Notes: generated by a model from the sequence alone, not told the origin. Numbered from the stretch's first letter, positions 34,680-46,740 are shown. The stretch: DNA of 64,000 nt from Climacium dendroides (GCA_950106755.1 OX467088.1:1472001-1536000); one strand, 5' to 3'. Numbers and translations: made by a program.

Positions 34680-36660
34680 AATTTTATAAGAATTGTTGTG
34701 TAAAACTTTCAAATAAATCTTCAAATAAAAATCTCAAAAACTTTCTGAAGAACTTAATTCTTTTGGAATCCAAAATCACTTCAATTGAATGAATTTCTCA
34801 AAATTATTTAGTAGTAGCAATAGAAGATTGAAATCATGAAAACTCACAGCTCACAAAAGAACAAAATCATAGAAGTGCACAGGAGTGTAAAGCCAAGAGA
34901 AGCAATGGATTTGCTACCTCTATAATATCATTCTATGGATCGTCTTTAATATCACCTTCATTTCAACAACTATATTATGTCTATAATATCACCCGGTGGA
35001 AAAAGTGATATTATAAAACTGATTGTTGGAGATCAACTCATGGTGTACAAGTGAAAGGTCAATATGAACGTTTACCTTGTGGTTATGATATTTGATTCCT
35101 AATTGTATTCATCTGATTTTAATTCTTGTATGATTTGAATATTGTTTGAGGAATTCTCTTCTCCGTTTTCAAATGAAATTAAACTTCTGTAACTCTCATT
35201 TCGGTGGAATACTCTCATTTTAATGAATATTACGTTATGACTAATAGTGAGCAAAATTTGTGGTGATTGTTTTTGTGTTATTTCAAAGTAATCAATAAGA
35301 ATTTGTATATAGAACTGTTTTGATGGCTAGTCACTCCAAGGTTCATCGTGAAGAGTGCTAGGATGGTGAATAATTATAAATAAGCTAAGAATTCTACCGC
35401 CATAAAGAAATTCATATGTATAATTCAAATTATAAATAAAGTTTCCCTAAAAATTTATATTGAAATCTTTAGGAACACTGGAGTGGTCTGAAGGTCTTTG
35501 ACCAAGGGTGTCAGTTAAGTTTTTATATGGAATTCATAAGTGCTCTTTCAGTTTTTTTAGAATTACATCAATTATGTTACACAATAAAAAGGGGTAATTA
35601 CTACAGTCAGTACCAATTCATCTAAGGAAACTATTAGTCAATCGTTCTTATAGTATGCACTTAATGCCTAGAACAAAATTGCAACTAATAATGATCGAAT
35701 TTTTTTTGTTAAAATGGGAGGTCTCTGGCAGTAGTCAGTATACAAATGAAAGTTCGTACACCTTACTAAAGCCAATGATTTAGATAGTGAAAAAAAGAAT
35801 GATTTCCAAATGAAGAAATCAATATTTAAAGATTAAAAGGTAAAGGATTCACTTCCAATTCCCGTTAAAAAATTCAGGAATGAAAATATGTATTCTACAT
35901 AGGTTTTTATGTGAGGAAGCTTTTAGGTATCATTGGGATTGAATTTCAAGGATTGACTATCGTGGTTAAGTACAAAAAATGTTACGTTATTCAAATGAAG
36001 TTTTGTGATATTAAAGTTTGTAAACAAACTTTTTAGGGTTTTTGTTTCAACTAGAGGTCGGTGCTTGCTATGCTACGCATTCATCATTAGAATTTTATAA
36101 TTTTTTTATATATTAGATAGAATGCAGAACAAAAATTTCAATAAATCTTCAAATAAAAATGACTAAAATCTTTGTATAATTTTTTTTAAAAGTAAGCATA
36201 TATTGAAATGTATAATAGAAATTTATTGAATGATGAATGAAACATATGCAATGGTAAATACTATAAAAGATACACATACATTAGGGTTTAGGGTTAAAAA
36301 TTTGACTCCATTGTTACAAAAAATGGCAATCCAAATTGATGATTGAAAAGAAAAATTTATAAATCTTAAAAGCTTTTTAAACAACTCAATTGTTGTGGAA
36401 TCCAAAATCATTTCAATTGAATAAATTTTTCAAAATCATTTGGTAGTAGCAATAGAAAATTGAAATCATGAAAGCTCAAAGCTCACAAAAGCACAAAATC
36501 ATAGAAATGCAAAGAAGTGTAAAGCCAAGAGAAGCGATGGATTTGCCTTCTCTATAATATCATCATATGGATCCTCTCTAATATCACCTTAATTGCAACA
36601 ACTATATTATTTCTATAATATCACCCTTTGTAAAAAGTGATATTATAGAAGTGATTGCGA
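34680..36660. repeat. Dispersed duplication with CTATAATATCAC / GTGATATTATAG motifs
   Basis: A block starting CATTCATCATTAGAATTTTA occurs at about 34671-35030 and again at about 36078-36660, sharing GAATCCAAAATCA, GTAGTAGCAATAGAA, AAGCCAAGAGAAGC and several inverted CTATAATATCAC / GTGATATTATAG motifs. This is probably another small transposon family, possibly MITE-like; its ends were not defined. A further GTGATATTATAGAG lies at 36889. Confidence 0.65.
35035..35231 (+). repeat. Relic HAD-side terminus of a palindrome element
   Basis: Almost identical to 46541-46740: AACTCATGGTGTACAAGTG through the terminal ACTCTCATTTTAATG-AATATT. No gene or opposite end is attached. It is a solo end or deletion remnant of an outer-like element, lodged in the outer element's centre. 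Confidence 0.75.
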
Positions 36661-37163
36661 ACTGCTACTCTATTTCTATGATATCACATTGTGTAAAAAT
36701 ACAATTTCTATGTATGCATGATTGACAATATTTTTACATAATATTTAAAATAATTATTTTACAGACTTATTGAAATCATTATCATGCAATCTATTCAAAT
36801 ATATCAAATTTTTACTAATATGTAATACAATGAATGCGTAGCATAGCAAGCATGAGCCCCTAGTATTAATGATAGCATTTGTGATATTATAGAGAGACTT
36901 ATGATTTTAGTAGTATGATAAACAAACCAAATTTTGGAAAAAGGGTATCTATTATTATGTGAGGCTACAAAAAGGGACATATCACGGTCCAAGTACTTGG
37001 GATGGGTATTGAAGATGGTCGGGTATCAAAGGCGGGTATTGAAGAAGGTCGGGTACCTAAAACCACTTGGGAGAACCAGGTACCAAGACCGCCGGGTATT
37101 TGCCTGCAGAGTTCTGGACACCTAGGGTTTGGTGTCCGCGCATTTTCGTGCGTGTTCGTTGTT
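36661..37163. other. Centre to 5' end of the outer HAD unit
   Basis: AT-rich to about 36950, then a sharper change to GC-richer sequence with repeated GGGTATTGAAGA and GGTCGGGTA motifs (37000-37065). Element 3 has GGGTATCAA motifs at the same relative place (minus strand, about 62610-62640). Possible promoter or first exon. Confidence 0.4.
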
Positions 37164-37290
37164 TTGTCGTGCACCTCTGTTGTTCCCTCGTGAATCTTTG
37201 TTGTTCCCTCGTGAATCTCTACTGTTCTCTCGTGCATCTCTGCTGTTCTCTCGTGAATCTCTGCTGTTCCCTCGTGAATCTCTTGTTGCA
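37164..37290. repeat. Minisatellite, about 21 bp unit, in the outer HAD leader
   Basis: Five to six units of GTTGTTCCCTCGTGAATCTCT type in tandem. An imperfect 115-bp duplication containing GAAGAAGCGGACC follows at about 37350-37545. Confidence 0.8.
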
Positions 37291-39228
37291 TCTTTGTTGT
37301 TTGTGCATTTCGCACTTGCCAGCAGTTGACACGCATTTTTTTTAGCACGGGCGTCATGAAGAAGAGGACCTTGTTTTCCGCATTGATTTGTGTGTGACTT
37401 TGGAGTTCGATTCAATTGGGGGGACTTGAAGCTGTGAAGAAGCGGACCGTCCTCAAGGCGGGCGTCGTGAAGAAGCGGACCTTGAGCATTGTTTTCTGTG
37501 TGATTTTGGAGTTCCATTCGATCGGGGGGACTTGAAGCTGCCGGGTGGTGCTGTGTATTTGCATCTGAAGGAGGTGCAGCTTGATCTCAAGGATGTGCAG
37601 CTTGAAGCAGGGTTTGGGGTTTGAGGTAAAAACTTGACTCCATTCATCACTGTTGTAGGAGTGCAATGGTTCTCTTGAGGCGTGTTTAAGGGTTTAGGTC
37701 TGTTTAAGGGTTCTCTTGGGTCTTTTCTCAATTCCTCCAAGGTCTGTCAATTCTGTGCTCAACGACGCTAGGATTTCGCGCAATAGGAGTCTTGCTTTTG
37801 CGTTCTGAATTTTTGTTACTTTGAATTTTCACAATTGTCTAAAGGAGGCTTGATCCACTTGGGAGAGTCTTTCCTCGAGAGTTTGTGTCCAGTAAAGCGG
37901 ACCATCTTCGAGAATTTGTGTTTGTGAGCCATGGCTATGGCGTCTATTGATGCGAGGAGGTTTCCAGTGAAGTCCAGGTTGGTCTTGGGAGTGTTCCTGT
38001 TCTTAAGATTGGAGTCTCTGTTCCTCTTAGGGTACTAATGTGAAAGTGGCACTTCTGCTTCTTTGGACACTTAGGGTTTGGGATTGGTTTTTTTGCTTTG
38101 TGTTGGGAATACTGTTGCATTTCCTCTGAAGTGTTGAATTCAAAATAATGGAGGAGGTACTTTCACGACATTTCATGATTTGTATGCATAAGATGTTATT
38201 TGTACATTGTATGAGATGCAAGCTGCGTGCATTTCTACAAGATGCATTTCTACAAGCTGCGTGCATTTCTACAAATGCATGTCTGCGTTTCTACATTGTT
38301 GGATTCAGCTACTTGTGTGAATCCTCATTGTACTTGTGTAGGGATTGTATTGTGCCAGAGCACTTTGCCGAGGTTCTGAAGCGCAAGGTTGTGTAACCTT
38401 ATTCTACTTCAAAGAATAGGTACTAGTGGATAAGCTACAACAACAACAACGAGGTTAGTATCTAGAACTTCATTGTTTGTTTTTCCTTGCTCACATGTGG
38501 TTGCACAATTTATTCTAGAAAATGAGCTTCTGGAGATAAGAGTTGTGTATTCTGTTGGGTGGTATTTGCTCCCAACAGATTGGATCTTTCTTTGTAAATG
38601 TTGGAAGGAATGTGGTTGCTTGGAATATGTTTGCAGTTTGTTTCTTGACATTTGGTTTGCAATGTAAGTTTTTTAAAATTGGTTTGTTTTTTGCATTTTA
38701 GATTGACAATTGTAGCACTGGAGTTACAAGATTGTGGAGTCCATAATAAGCAGCAACACTGAAAGTAGGAGCTAAGTTGAGGCTGAAGTTGCATAGCGCT
38801 TGCTTGTAGAAACTCAGGTATGTATTAATTTCAATTCTCTTGCACCATCTCAGCTTTGAATAGTGATTTCTGTGATTGTTGTAAAGACAGCTGCAATGTC
38901 CAATGGAGTTTAACTTGCGGGATGTATCGTGTGCGTACGTTCCTTTTTTAGTTCTCTTGAGGTTTGTTGTATTCTGTTAGAATTCATGGTTTGGGAGTTT
39001 CTAGATGGAAACATGCTTGTTTGGGATGTTGTAGGTTTGTACAATGACTTTTTTGTTTTAGGTATAGGTGGTCTGCTGGTTTGAGATGTTTTTGATTTCT
39101 TTGGCTTTTTTCAACTCTTGAATTTGTTGAAAATGTGGATAATATTGCAGGTTTAGGAGATTAATCCATCTGCATTTCAAGATCCTCATTTTTTAATTCC
39201 CGAGGTGAGTTATAATGCACAGGACTTC
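37291..39228. other. Probable leader/intron region of the outer HAD gene
   Basis: Moderate GC, T-rich, no open frame with recognisable domain. Likely untranslated leader sequence upstream of the palindrome array. Confidence 0.4.
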
Positions 39229-39370
39229 GTTTAGGGTTTAGGGTTCAGAAAATGGCATTCATTGTTTAGGGTCCAATACTTCAGTTCTAGGGTTTGTTTA
39301 GGGTTCAGTGCCTAGGGTCCAGGGTTTGTTTAGGGTCCATTGCATAGGGTTTAGGGTTTAGGGTTTCCTT
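39229..39370 (+). repeat. Interstitial telomere-like tract
   Basis: Repeated TTTAGGG and TTTAGGGT(C/T) units with interruptions, in the direction of the HAD gene, just before the palindrome array. Confidence 0.8.
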
Positions 39371-39527
39371 AAGGTCTACGAATTTGAATTCAGAATGTCA
39401 AGGAAAGAAATGACCAGCCACAACCACACAAATTCCCCAAAATCAGCCCAATACTACTCGGGTATCATTTTGTCACACTGAATTCCTAAACGTACCACGA
39501 ATGTAAGGTGCCTGAACGAAACTGCAA

Positions 39528-41027
39528 TTCAGGTTGCATCGACCTGAATTGCATATCCCTTCAAACACATATCCTAGGTTCGGGCAAGTTCCATGAAAAT
39601 TTTCGGATGAGATAAACCTGCATTTCAGGTCGGTCCGACCTGAAATGTACACCTACTAACATTTTCTGTACAAAGCACGGAACTAAATGGAAGGGAATTG
39701 CACTAACATGTCAGAAGACAAATAACAAAGTCGTCCAAATTCAATGCAGATCAGGTCGGTCCGACCTGAATTGCAAAGAACACCCTATGCAATCTGACGT
39801 GTCAAATAAGTTGTAAGACCAACAAATAAATAACTATCACGATATTAGACACCTATTTATAAACAAATGGACTAATAAATGAATTCATTAACGTGTCGGT
39901 AATGTACGTTACATGACCCACACTACAATTCAGGTCGCATCGACCTGAATTGCAGAGCCCCACAAATCATATCCTCTCCCAAATCTTTGCATTTGTCCGT
40001 GCTATTTCATGGACAATGTTGACATGAGATGAACATGCATTTCAGGTCGGACCGACCTGAAATGTACACCTACTAGCATTGTCAGTACAAGGCAAGCAAC
40101 TGAGAAGCATATATTATCACTAACATCCCAGAAGAGAAATAACATGATCGTCAAAATTAAATGCAGATCAGGTCGGTCCGACCTGAACTGCAAAGAATAC
40201 CCTATGCAATCTGACGTGTCAAATAATTTGTAAGACCAACAAATAAATTACTATCACGATATTCGACACCTATTTGTAAACAAGTTGACTAATAAATGAA
40301 TTCATTAACGTACCGGTAATGTACGTCACATGACCCACACTACAATTCAGGTCGATGCGACCTAAATTGCAGAGCCCCATAAATCATATCCTCTCCCAAA
40401 TCTCTCCATTTGTCCGTACTATTTCATGGACAATGTTGACATGAGATGAACATGCATTTCAGGTCGGTCCGATTTGAAATGTAAACTTACTGGCATTGTC
40501 AGTACAAGGGAAGAAACTGAGTTCCAGACATTGTCACTAACATCCTAGAAGAGAAATAACATGATCGTCAAAATTAAATGCAGATCAGGTCGGTTCGACC
40601 TAAACTGCAAGGAAGACCCTCTGCAATTTGCACAGCAAATACGTATACCCTTCACCAACATACATATTTATATGACTATATTAGACACCTAGTATAATTA
40701 ACAAATTGACCAAAAGACACATTTCTAATAAACATCCATTTACAAACAACAAACATGACAACACTACCGCATGCAATTCAGGTCGCACCGACCTGAACTG
40801 CTAGTTCCAGAGTGAGAACAATACGTACTAGGACGATCCAATAACATTAATCAATAACATTGAGGCCATCACAATAGCAGAAATATTTGCATATTCCGAC
40901 TAGAACTTCAGTACGAGTCAACCTGAAGCGTATGAAGCAAAACGAACCGAGTCCAAGTAGATCGAACACATAGAAGATGAAATGTAGAAGCTCCATATAC
41001 GGGTTTTTAGGTCGGGTCGATCTGAAT
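39528..41027. repeat. Palindrome array upstream of the outer HAD gene (TTCAGGTCG class)
   Basis: Twelve sites start at 39528, 39623, 39750, 39929, 40041, 40167, 40346, 40458, 40584, 40777, 40917 and 41007. The first nine form three rounds of a tandem unit of about 400-418 bp, each with three palindromes in the same order: centre GCAT-type, then TTTCAGGTCGGTCCGACC, then GATCAGGTCGGTCCGACC. The same arm class lies at 12877-13741. Confidence 0.92.
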
Positions 41028-41082
41028 CAACATAGCATCAACTCCTGTTGTAACAACATCCCGTTTGGATAATGAATGCAAA

Positions 41083-44000
41083 ATGGATGACCAAATTGAG
41101 AAGCTGGAGGCCTTCTACGTACGCTGTACGCACGAATCCTCTGGGGAGGAAGGGGACGACTTTGACAATGACGGAGACTACTGGGAATTCAAAAATCCCG
41201 ACAAGGTTGAGAGTTGGAGTCTCCACATGATTCCTTTCAAGAACCTCATTTGCTTCGCTGCAAAGTTCAAAGACACCGACCATTTCTTCAACATATCCTT
41301 TGATGAGAAGATAAAGGACGTTGCCCACGACAGTGGTCCATTCTTGAAAATTCGGTATGTTACAGCTGTGACTGGTACACCCGAAAGTGAGCAGTACCAC
41401 TTCACTATTCGTTTGGACTCCTCAAGATGTGCCTTCAACATATCGCACTTCCTGTCAACGCTAGAACCGACTGAGTACAGAACGGAGATTCCCGACCTTG
41501 AGAAGAAAGTTGACCACAACTACTTCAAGACAAAGGACGGGAAGTTGGCAACGGGGAAGGCCCTATACTCTCGCCTGAAGACACTCCTGAACGACTTCAC
41601 AATTCTGAAGACGAAGCTTGAGCTGAAGAAGGACATGACTGTCAAAATTGTCTCCCAGGAGTTTCCAAGTAACGTGGAGGGACAAAGCTCAATGGGTACA
41701 CTTGGAACCCAACAGAGTCGGGGGACAAGAAAGTCCATGCAGGCCACTACTCCAGCACGAGCTCCCAGGAAAAGGAAATTCGCATCAACCTCAACAGTGG
41801 CAACAGCAGCGCAAGACCCTAGTGCAGTTTTACCAGGGGAGCTGAGTTTTGTATCCGCGGTAACTGAGGTCCCGGTCCCTTATGATGCCAAGAAATCGCA
41901 CGATTACATTGCATCCGCGGAGGCATACAAGGCCTACTGGAAGCACTGCACGGACCCCTACATCTTTGGCTTGGAGGATAAGAAGACAATTTCCATTGAG
42001 TAGCTCATCAAGGCCCCAGAGGACTTAAACATCCGTAGCCATGAAATGAAGCTCGCGGAGGACATGATGACATACCTCTGGGAAATGCCAGATAAGTCCA
42101 CAAAACAAACATTGTGTGTCATACCAGTGGATTGCTTCGAGAAGCCAAAGCCGGAGGACTGGCCAGCACTTGAAAGGAAGAACTTCTACATCATCAATGG
42201 GCAGTACAGTGTGACTGCCAGCAAAATGATGGTCGACCAAAACCTTGATGAAGAGATTGTCAAGAACTTTCGTCAATGGGATTGCTACGTGGTTTGGTCC
42301 ACAGATGCCCAGAAACTACGCGACATATCGGCGTACTACAATAGGGTCAACCACTTCGTGGCGCAGAAGCCCTCGTGGTCAACAAACATTCTGGGAGCCA
42401 GAAAAGTGTGGGAACTCATGGGGAGGCCACGCAATCCGAGGGAAGCGGCACCAATAGCGGCAATGTCCAACGTTAGGCGAAACGCTGAGAGTACAGTAAA
42501 TAAGAAGAAATTCATGGTAAGAGATTCAGGTCAAGTCGACCTGATCTGAGAATGTCGTCTGCCACCTAGTGTTCCAGACACAATAGGTGATGTATTGATT
42601 TACTTCACGTGATAATGAATGAAGAGTTCGATGTAAGCAGAACGACAAAGTTGCATTTGACGTTCAATATGAAATGTGTAGTTTAGGTCGGTCTGAGCTG
42701 AATAGAGAGCTCCAAATTGACCGTGACATACAAAATTTTGTTGCAGGAATTCTCATCGGCAATGTACAAGCGGTTCGCTCTACTAGATGTACTAAAGGCC
42801 CAGAAGGCTGCAAAAGGCAAGGACGCCAAGGAGAAGCTCGAGATCCGAAATGAGCTGAAGATAATCACAGCTCCGGACGACGTGTACAACCTGTGGAGCG
42901 AGGTCATTTCTAGTGCTGCGCATGGGGAGTTGATAGACCCCAATACTAGACTGAAGTACAACGAGAAGGCGACTTGGAAGCCCGAGCAAGGAAATCTGAC
43001 GCATCAGTTCTTCAAAGTGCTCGGAAACCTTTCCTTCAATGACTTGTCGAAGCTGGCCGAACATATTCTGCATCAGAATCCAGGGAGCAAGAACAAGGAC
43101 TACCCAAAGGTCACAATCAAGCTTCTCTCTACTGTACAGGAGAGCTGCTACACTGCTAAGGAGTGGGTGGAGAGAAGGAAGCGCAAGCACAAGGTGAACA
43201 TGGAGCTTCACGCCCTGGACGCAAGCCTCGGGCTCATGTCTTCCTTGAACGAGTTGAACCACGAGAAGTGGAGGGAGTTCAAACAAAGTCGGAACTTCAC
43301 GAGTGCCACCATGAACGTGCTGCTAGAGCAGCCAGGGAATGAATACTGGATGGAGGCGAAGCAGTCAAGAGCAAAGGGGAAGAGCGTTGAAGAGATGTCA
43401 ATGTACGCGGCTGAGTTCTTCCGGGTCTTCCTACAGCAGAGAAACAATTTTGTGCCTCCAAAATCCACTGCATACTATCGTCCATATGACGTTATGTATA
43501 AGATGCACCAGGATTGGCCTAGAGGCGTGCTCACTGCATAGAACGTGAAGGACATCAAGCTTGGAGTGTGGGACCTGCGTTACACCCCGAATGTGGTATC
43601 AAAGTCTAAGTGTATGCCAGCCGATCCATACTTCGCTGTAGTTGTCGAGTCCTTCCAAGAAAAGGGCCAGCCCCTTCTCGAGGACATTCCGGTGTGGGTG
43701 CTCATTTGTTCCGACCTCACCGAGCAAACGCAAGTACTTCACTTTATAGACAGCAATCCCGCGTTGAAGGAGTACTCCATGAGTTTCTCTAACTACATGC
43801 CCTCACCCAATGAGCGTATCGGTGACTTGTCTGCACGAAGCAAGAAGGCGGTGGAACCAATTTACCTGACCATCCTACAAAGCCCAAACAATGCTAGGAC
43901 GGTGAGAATGAGGTCTTCCTATGATGCTCCCAATACTAAAACATTTACGAGGCCCGGGGCTTACAACGAGCTAGAGTTCAGGATTAATAATATTGAGCTA

Positions 44001-45486
44001 CGGATGGAGTTCTTCCTCAATCTTATGAGGAAATTCTGTGCTCCTAGAGAAAGCGTAATGTCATTCTTCGCTGGGTCGAAGTTCACGTGTGCTGCGATGG
44101 TAAGCCTGAACACAATGAATTCCACAATGTAATGTTTTGGCTATGGTTAAGGTCGATTCGACCTGAATAAAATGAACATGTATTTCTTCTTGAAATTATA
44201 AGGTGATAGAAACCAGGTCGGGTCGACCTGACTCGTAGCATTCACTGGAGTGTGTTCCTCCATAGTTTGGCTCGACCTGACCGGTGCCATTGAGTGCCTG
44301 AGAGTGAACTTCAGGTCGGGTCGACCTGACCCAATCTACTGCTGACGTTACATGTAATACCATTGTATCCTCGTTAGGGAATTTTCATATTATCGTAATC
44401 TGATAGTATGTGACGCTATGTGTGACTTTGCAGATGACTGGGGTTAATGTGTTTGCTGTGGGGGACTCGGAGGAGTCTGACTAGTGGACTGAAATTGCGA
44501 CCACTGCGAAGAAACTGGATAAGAACGATTTTCTTCCAGAGGGGTACTTTGTCGATGAGGGCAAATTCCCGCGCTGACCATCGGGGTCAAGCACGCCTTC
44601 GTCATCAAAGCGCAAGGGGAAGGCAACTGGAGAGGCAAGCACGCCGTCCGGTCGGAGGTCATTTGCAATCATATTGTGTGAGTCCTCCGACAGCGATGGG
44701 GCAGCCGGTGATGACGACGACGACGACGTTCCCATGGATCGGAGCACCCCTCCAGTGATCCGCTCTCAAAGCATCCGGGGATCAGCAGCGTCGTCGGGTC
44801 AACCACCTGACACCTCTGCCATGCCGTCTCCAGCCTCCAAGGAGAAGCGGAAGAGGGGAAGACCAACCGCACTCCGCCACGATTCCTGCGATTGTGGGAC
44901 CTAAGGCGGTCTTTGTCCGCCCAAATTGCGCTCATTTCCTTCATGGCTAGGATTGATAGCACACGTTTCTATTTGGAGCTCCATGAAGAAGTTTACCGTT
45001 CAAAAAATTGTCGATTATCTTTTTTTCGATCTGGATAAGCCTCGCATTATACTTGGGCAGGAGTCTTGCACGACGCTCAAGTGTGAGGAACAAGGCCGGA
45101 TAGTCACATTCAGAGAGCCGAGCACCACCAAGGACCTGTTCGTGAAGGACGCGAACACCTTGTTTAATAATTTCAATGGGCATTTTCTTCGAGAGAATAC
45201 TATCATAGTTGACGATAGTCCTATGAAGCACTTCATGAACAAGTCGGAGAACGTCGTTCTCCCCATCAGTTGGTCTCCCAAGGGTAACGGCCCCAGGGAC
45301 TCATATTTGGACATGGTCCTTTTGCCCTGGCTCAGGCGACTTCACGTAGCTTGAGATGAAGGGTTGAAATCATTTCGCAAGAGTAGTGCGGGGAAAATTG
45401 GGCGGAAGATGTTGTATGACGAGAGAAATCGTGGCATGTACAATAGTCTTATGGATGCAGTTAGAGTGTCTTCAGCGTACCGATAG
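41083..45486 (+). pseudogene. ParB-like/HAD gene, outer copy, several stops and a deletion
   Basis: Exon A 41083-42516 (TAG at 42001-42003), B 42747-44099 (TAG at 43539-43541, 451 codons as in the inner copy), C from 44434 after a TTTGCAG acceptor (TAG and TGA early), then a fusion into D. The ParB-like motif reads FYIINGQYSVTAS (about 42182-42220). Near 44868 the text jumps from a Lys/Arg-rich stretch of C straight into PHSAT...IVGPKAVFVRP of the HAD domain, so the end of C, all of C' and HAD motif I are deleted. A frameshift near 44930 and a TGA at 45352-45354 follow. HAD motifs II (VSIWSSMKKFT) and IV (NTIIVDDSPMKH) remain. Donors are GTAAGA and GTAAGC. Confidence 0.72.
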
Positions 45487-45777
45487 CGCACTGCATTTCA
45501 TTGCTGTTCATGAGCCACGTGGATGCAGTGACTGTGTCATCATCTAATCGGCGTTACGAGAGGGTATTTTATTTATTGCTTTAGTTCAGGTCGAGTCGTG
45601 CTGAATGGCATGTGGATTGTTCTCTGAGTTCCTAGTGAACTTCAGCTCGCCTCGACCTTAATGGCTCGTGCATTCGCATGTATGGTTAGAGATATACGTA
45701 ATTTCTATAATATAATTTTTTTATGAATACCTTTCTGTATTTTCTTCTTCCTCCAGTTTAGGTCGGGTCGACCACAT
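42527..45777. repeat. Intronic palindromes of the outer HAD gene
   Basis: TTCAGGTCG-class sites lie at about 42525 and 42683 (A-B intron), 44147, 44214, 44261 and 44312 (B-C intron), and 45588, 45639 and 45757 (D-E interval). The first begins 8 nt after the GTAAGA donor at 42517. Several are decayed in one arm. Confidence 0.85.
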
Positions 45778-45886
45778 TCGATGGCCAGGACTTCCTAGAC
45801 TACAAATTTGCTATTGGAGTTTACTTGTAAATGTAATGACAGTTACAGTTTTTGATTAAATTGTTCTAATCTCTTTGTTTTCTTAG

Positions 45887-46291
45887 AATTTGGGAACGTC
45901 GTCCTCTCTAATTCGGCACACCAGTCTTCCGTGCACTGCATCAGCTGACTCTTTCTCCGACTACGGGCAGAATCTAATTCTAAGTACAAGAAACTTCATG
46001 TGTTCGGCTGCCACTGCAAATTCGACAATGGACTTCTCCCTAAAGCCCGTTGATGATGGAGTGGTGGATAGTCCCCTGGGTTCAGCTCCACATCGTCCAA
46101 AATCATGTTCTCCATCGCCCATGAAGTCTAGCGATGTTTTTGCTACACTGATGTCGTCCTCACCTTGCGATAGAGCAACACAGCGGAAACTATATGGTGA
46201 GGACGTGGGTCCTTCTTCAAATGTCCAAGGAAGTAGGAGGGCTTTCCAAGCTCATGAATTACAAGCAAGTACAACCACAGGTCGAAGATGA
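45887..46291 (+). pseudogene. Gene or exon E, outer copy, shortened
   Basis: Begins after a TTTTCTTAG acceptor. Shares ASADSFSDYGQ, LSTRNFMCSAATANSTMDFS, VVDSP, SCSPSP and TQRKLYGED with the inner E, then diverges to end ASTTTGRR, lacking the basic C-terminus. Probably truncated by a deletion. Confidence 0.6.
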
Positions 46292-46540
46292 CGAAGGCAA
46301 TCGTGGTGCTCAAGAATAAATGACACGTATAGTACTTGTTCATAGTGTAGAGTCATACATTCATGCTTCATGAAAGCTCAATGTGCATATTACAAAAGAA
46401 CTCAGAGCTCGAGTGAATCACACTTGTGGCTTTTACAATGTACGCAGAACAATGTAATGAACTACATTACTGGCCTTTATAGTTCGTTGCCTGTAATATA
46501 GTGTCACTGGACCTAGCCAAGCATAGTTGAAGATATATGG

Positions 46541-46740
46541 AACAACTCATGGTGTACAAGTGAAAGGTCAATATGAGCGTTTACCTTGTAGTTATAATAT
46601 TTGATTCCTACTTGTGTTCATCTGATTTTAATTCTTGTATGATTTGAATATTGTTTGAGGAATTCTCTTCTCCGTTTTCAAATGAAATTAAACTTCTGTA
46701 ACTCTCATTTCCGTAGAATACTCTCATTTTAATGAATATT
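46541..46740 (+). repeat. Outer element right end (HAD side)
   Basis: AACTCATGGTGTACAAGTG to the terminal ACTCTCATTTTAATG-AATATT (46720-46740), with an internal ACTCTCATTTCCG copy at 46701. CACTA sequence resumes at 46741 (ACGTTTG). Since the relic at 35035-35231 shares five more bases (ACGTT), the exact end is uncertain by a few bases. Confidence 0.72.

Larger units (their letters stand above)
9188..46740. mobile_element. Outer palindrome-rich TIR element (TTCAGGTCG class)
   Basis: Left end AATTTCC-ATTAAAATGAGAGT (9188-9208) and right end ACTCTCATTTTAATG-AATATT (46720-46740) are inverted copies. It carries a DUF7869-type gene on minus at the left and the ParB-like/HAD gene on plus at the right. 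Both sides have TTCAGGTCG-class palindromes. The inner element (13878-32850) sits in its middle, leaving about 18.6 kb of own sequence. Bases outside the ends (AC at 9186-9187 and 46741-46742) could be a 2-bp target duplication, but this is weak. Both genes are broken, so it is presumably not autonomous now. Confidence 0.75.

Noticed and set aside
44850..44880. AT-hook in the outer exon C product
   Set aside because: The KRGRP text spans a deletion junction and is absent from the other copies.
9188..46740. Helitron or LTR element interpretation of the palindrome elements
   Set aside because: No Rep/helicase, no CTRR end with hairpin, no LTRs and no reverse transcriptase within the palindrome elements; ends are inverted.
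9188..46740. Five independent small elements instead of nested two-gene elements
   Set aside because: Only one type of end is seen per gene unit, none lies between paired units, and palindrome classes match exactly as nesting predicts. It remains the main alternative.
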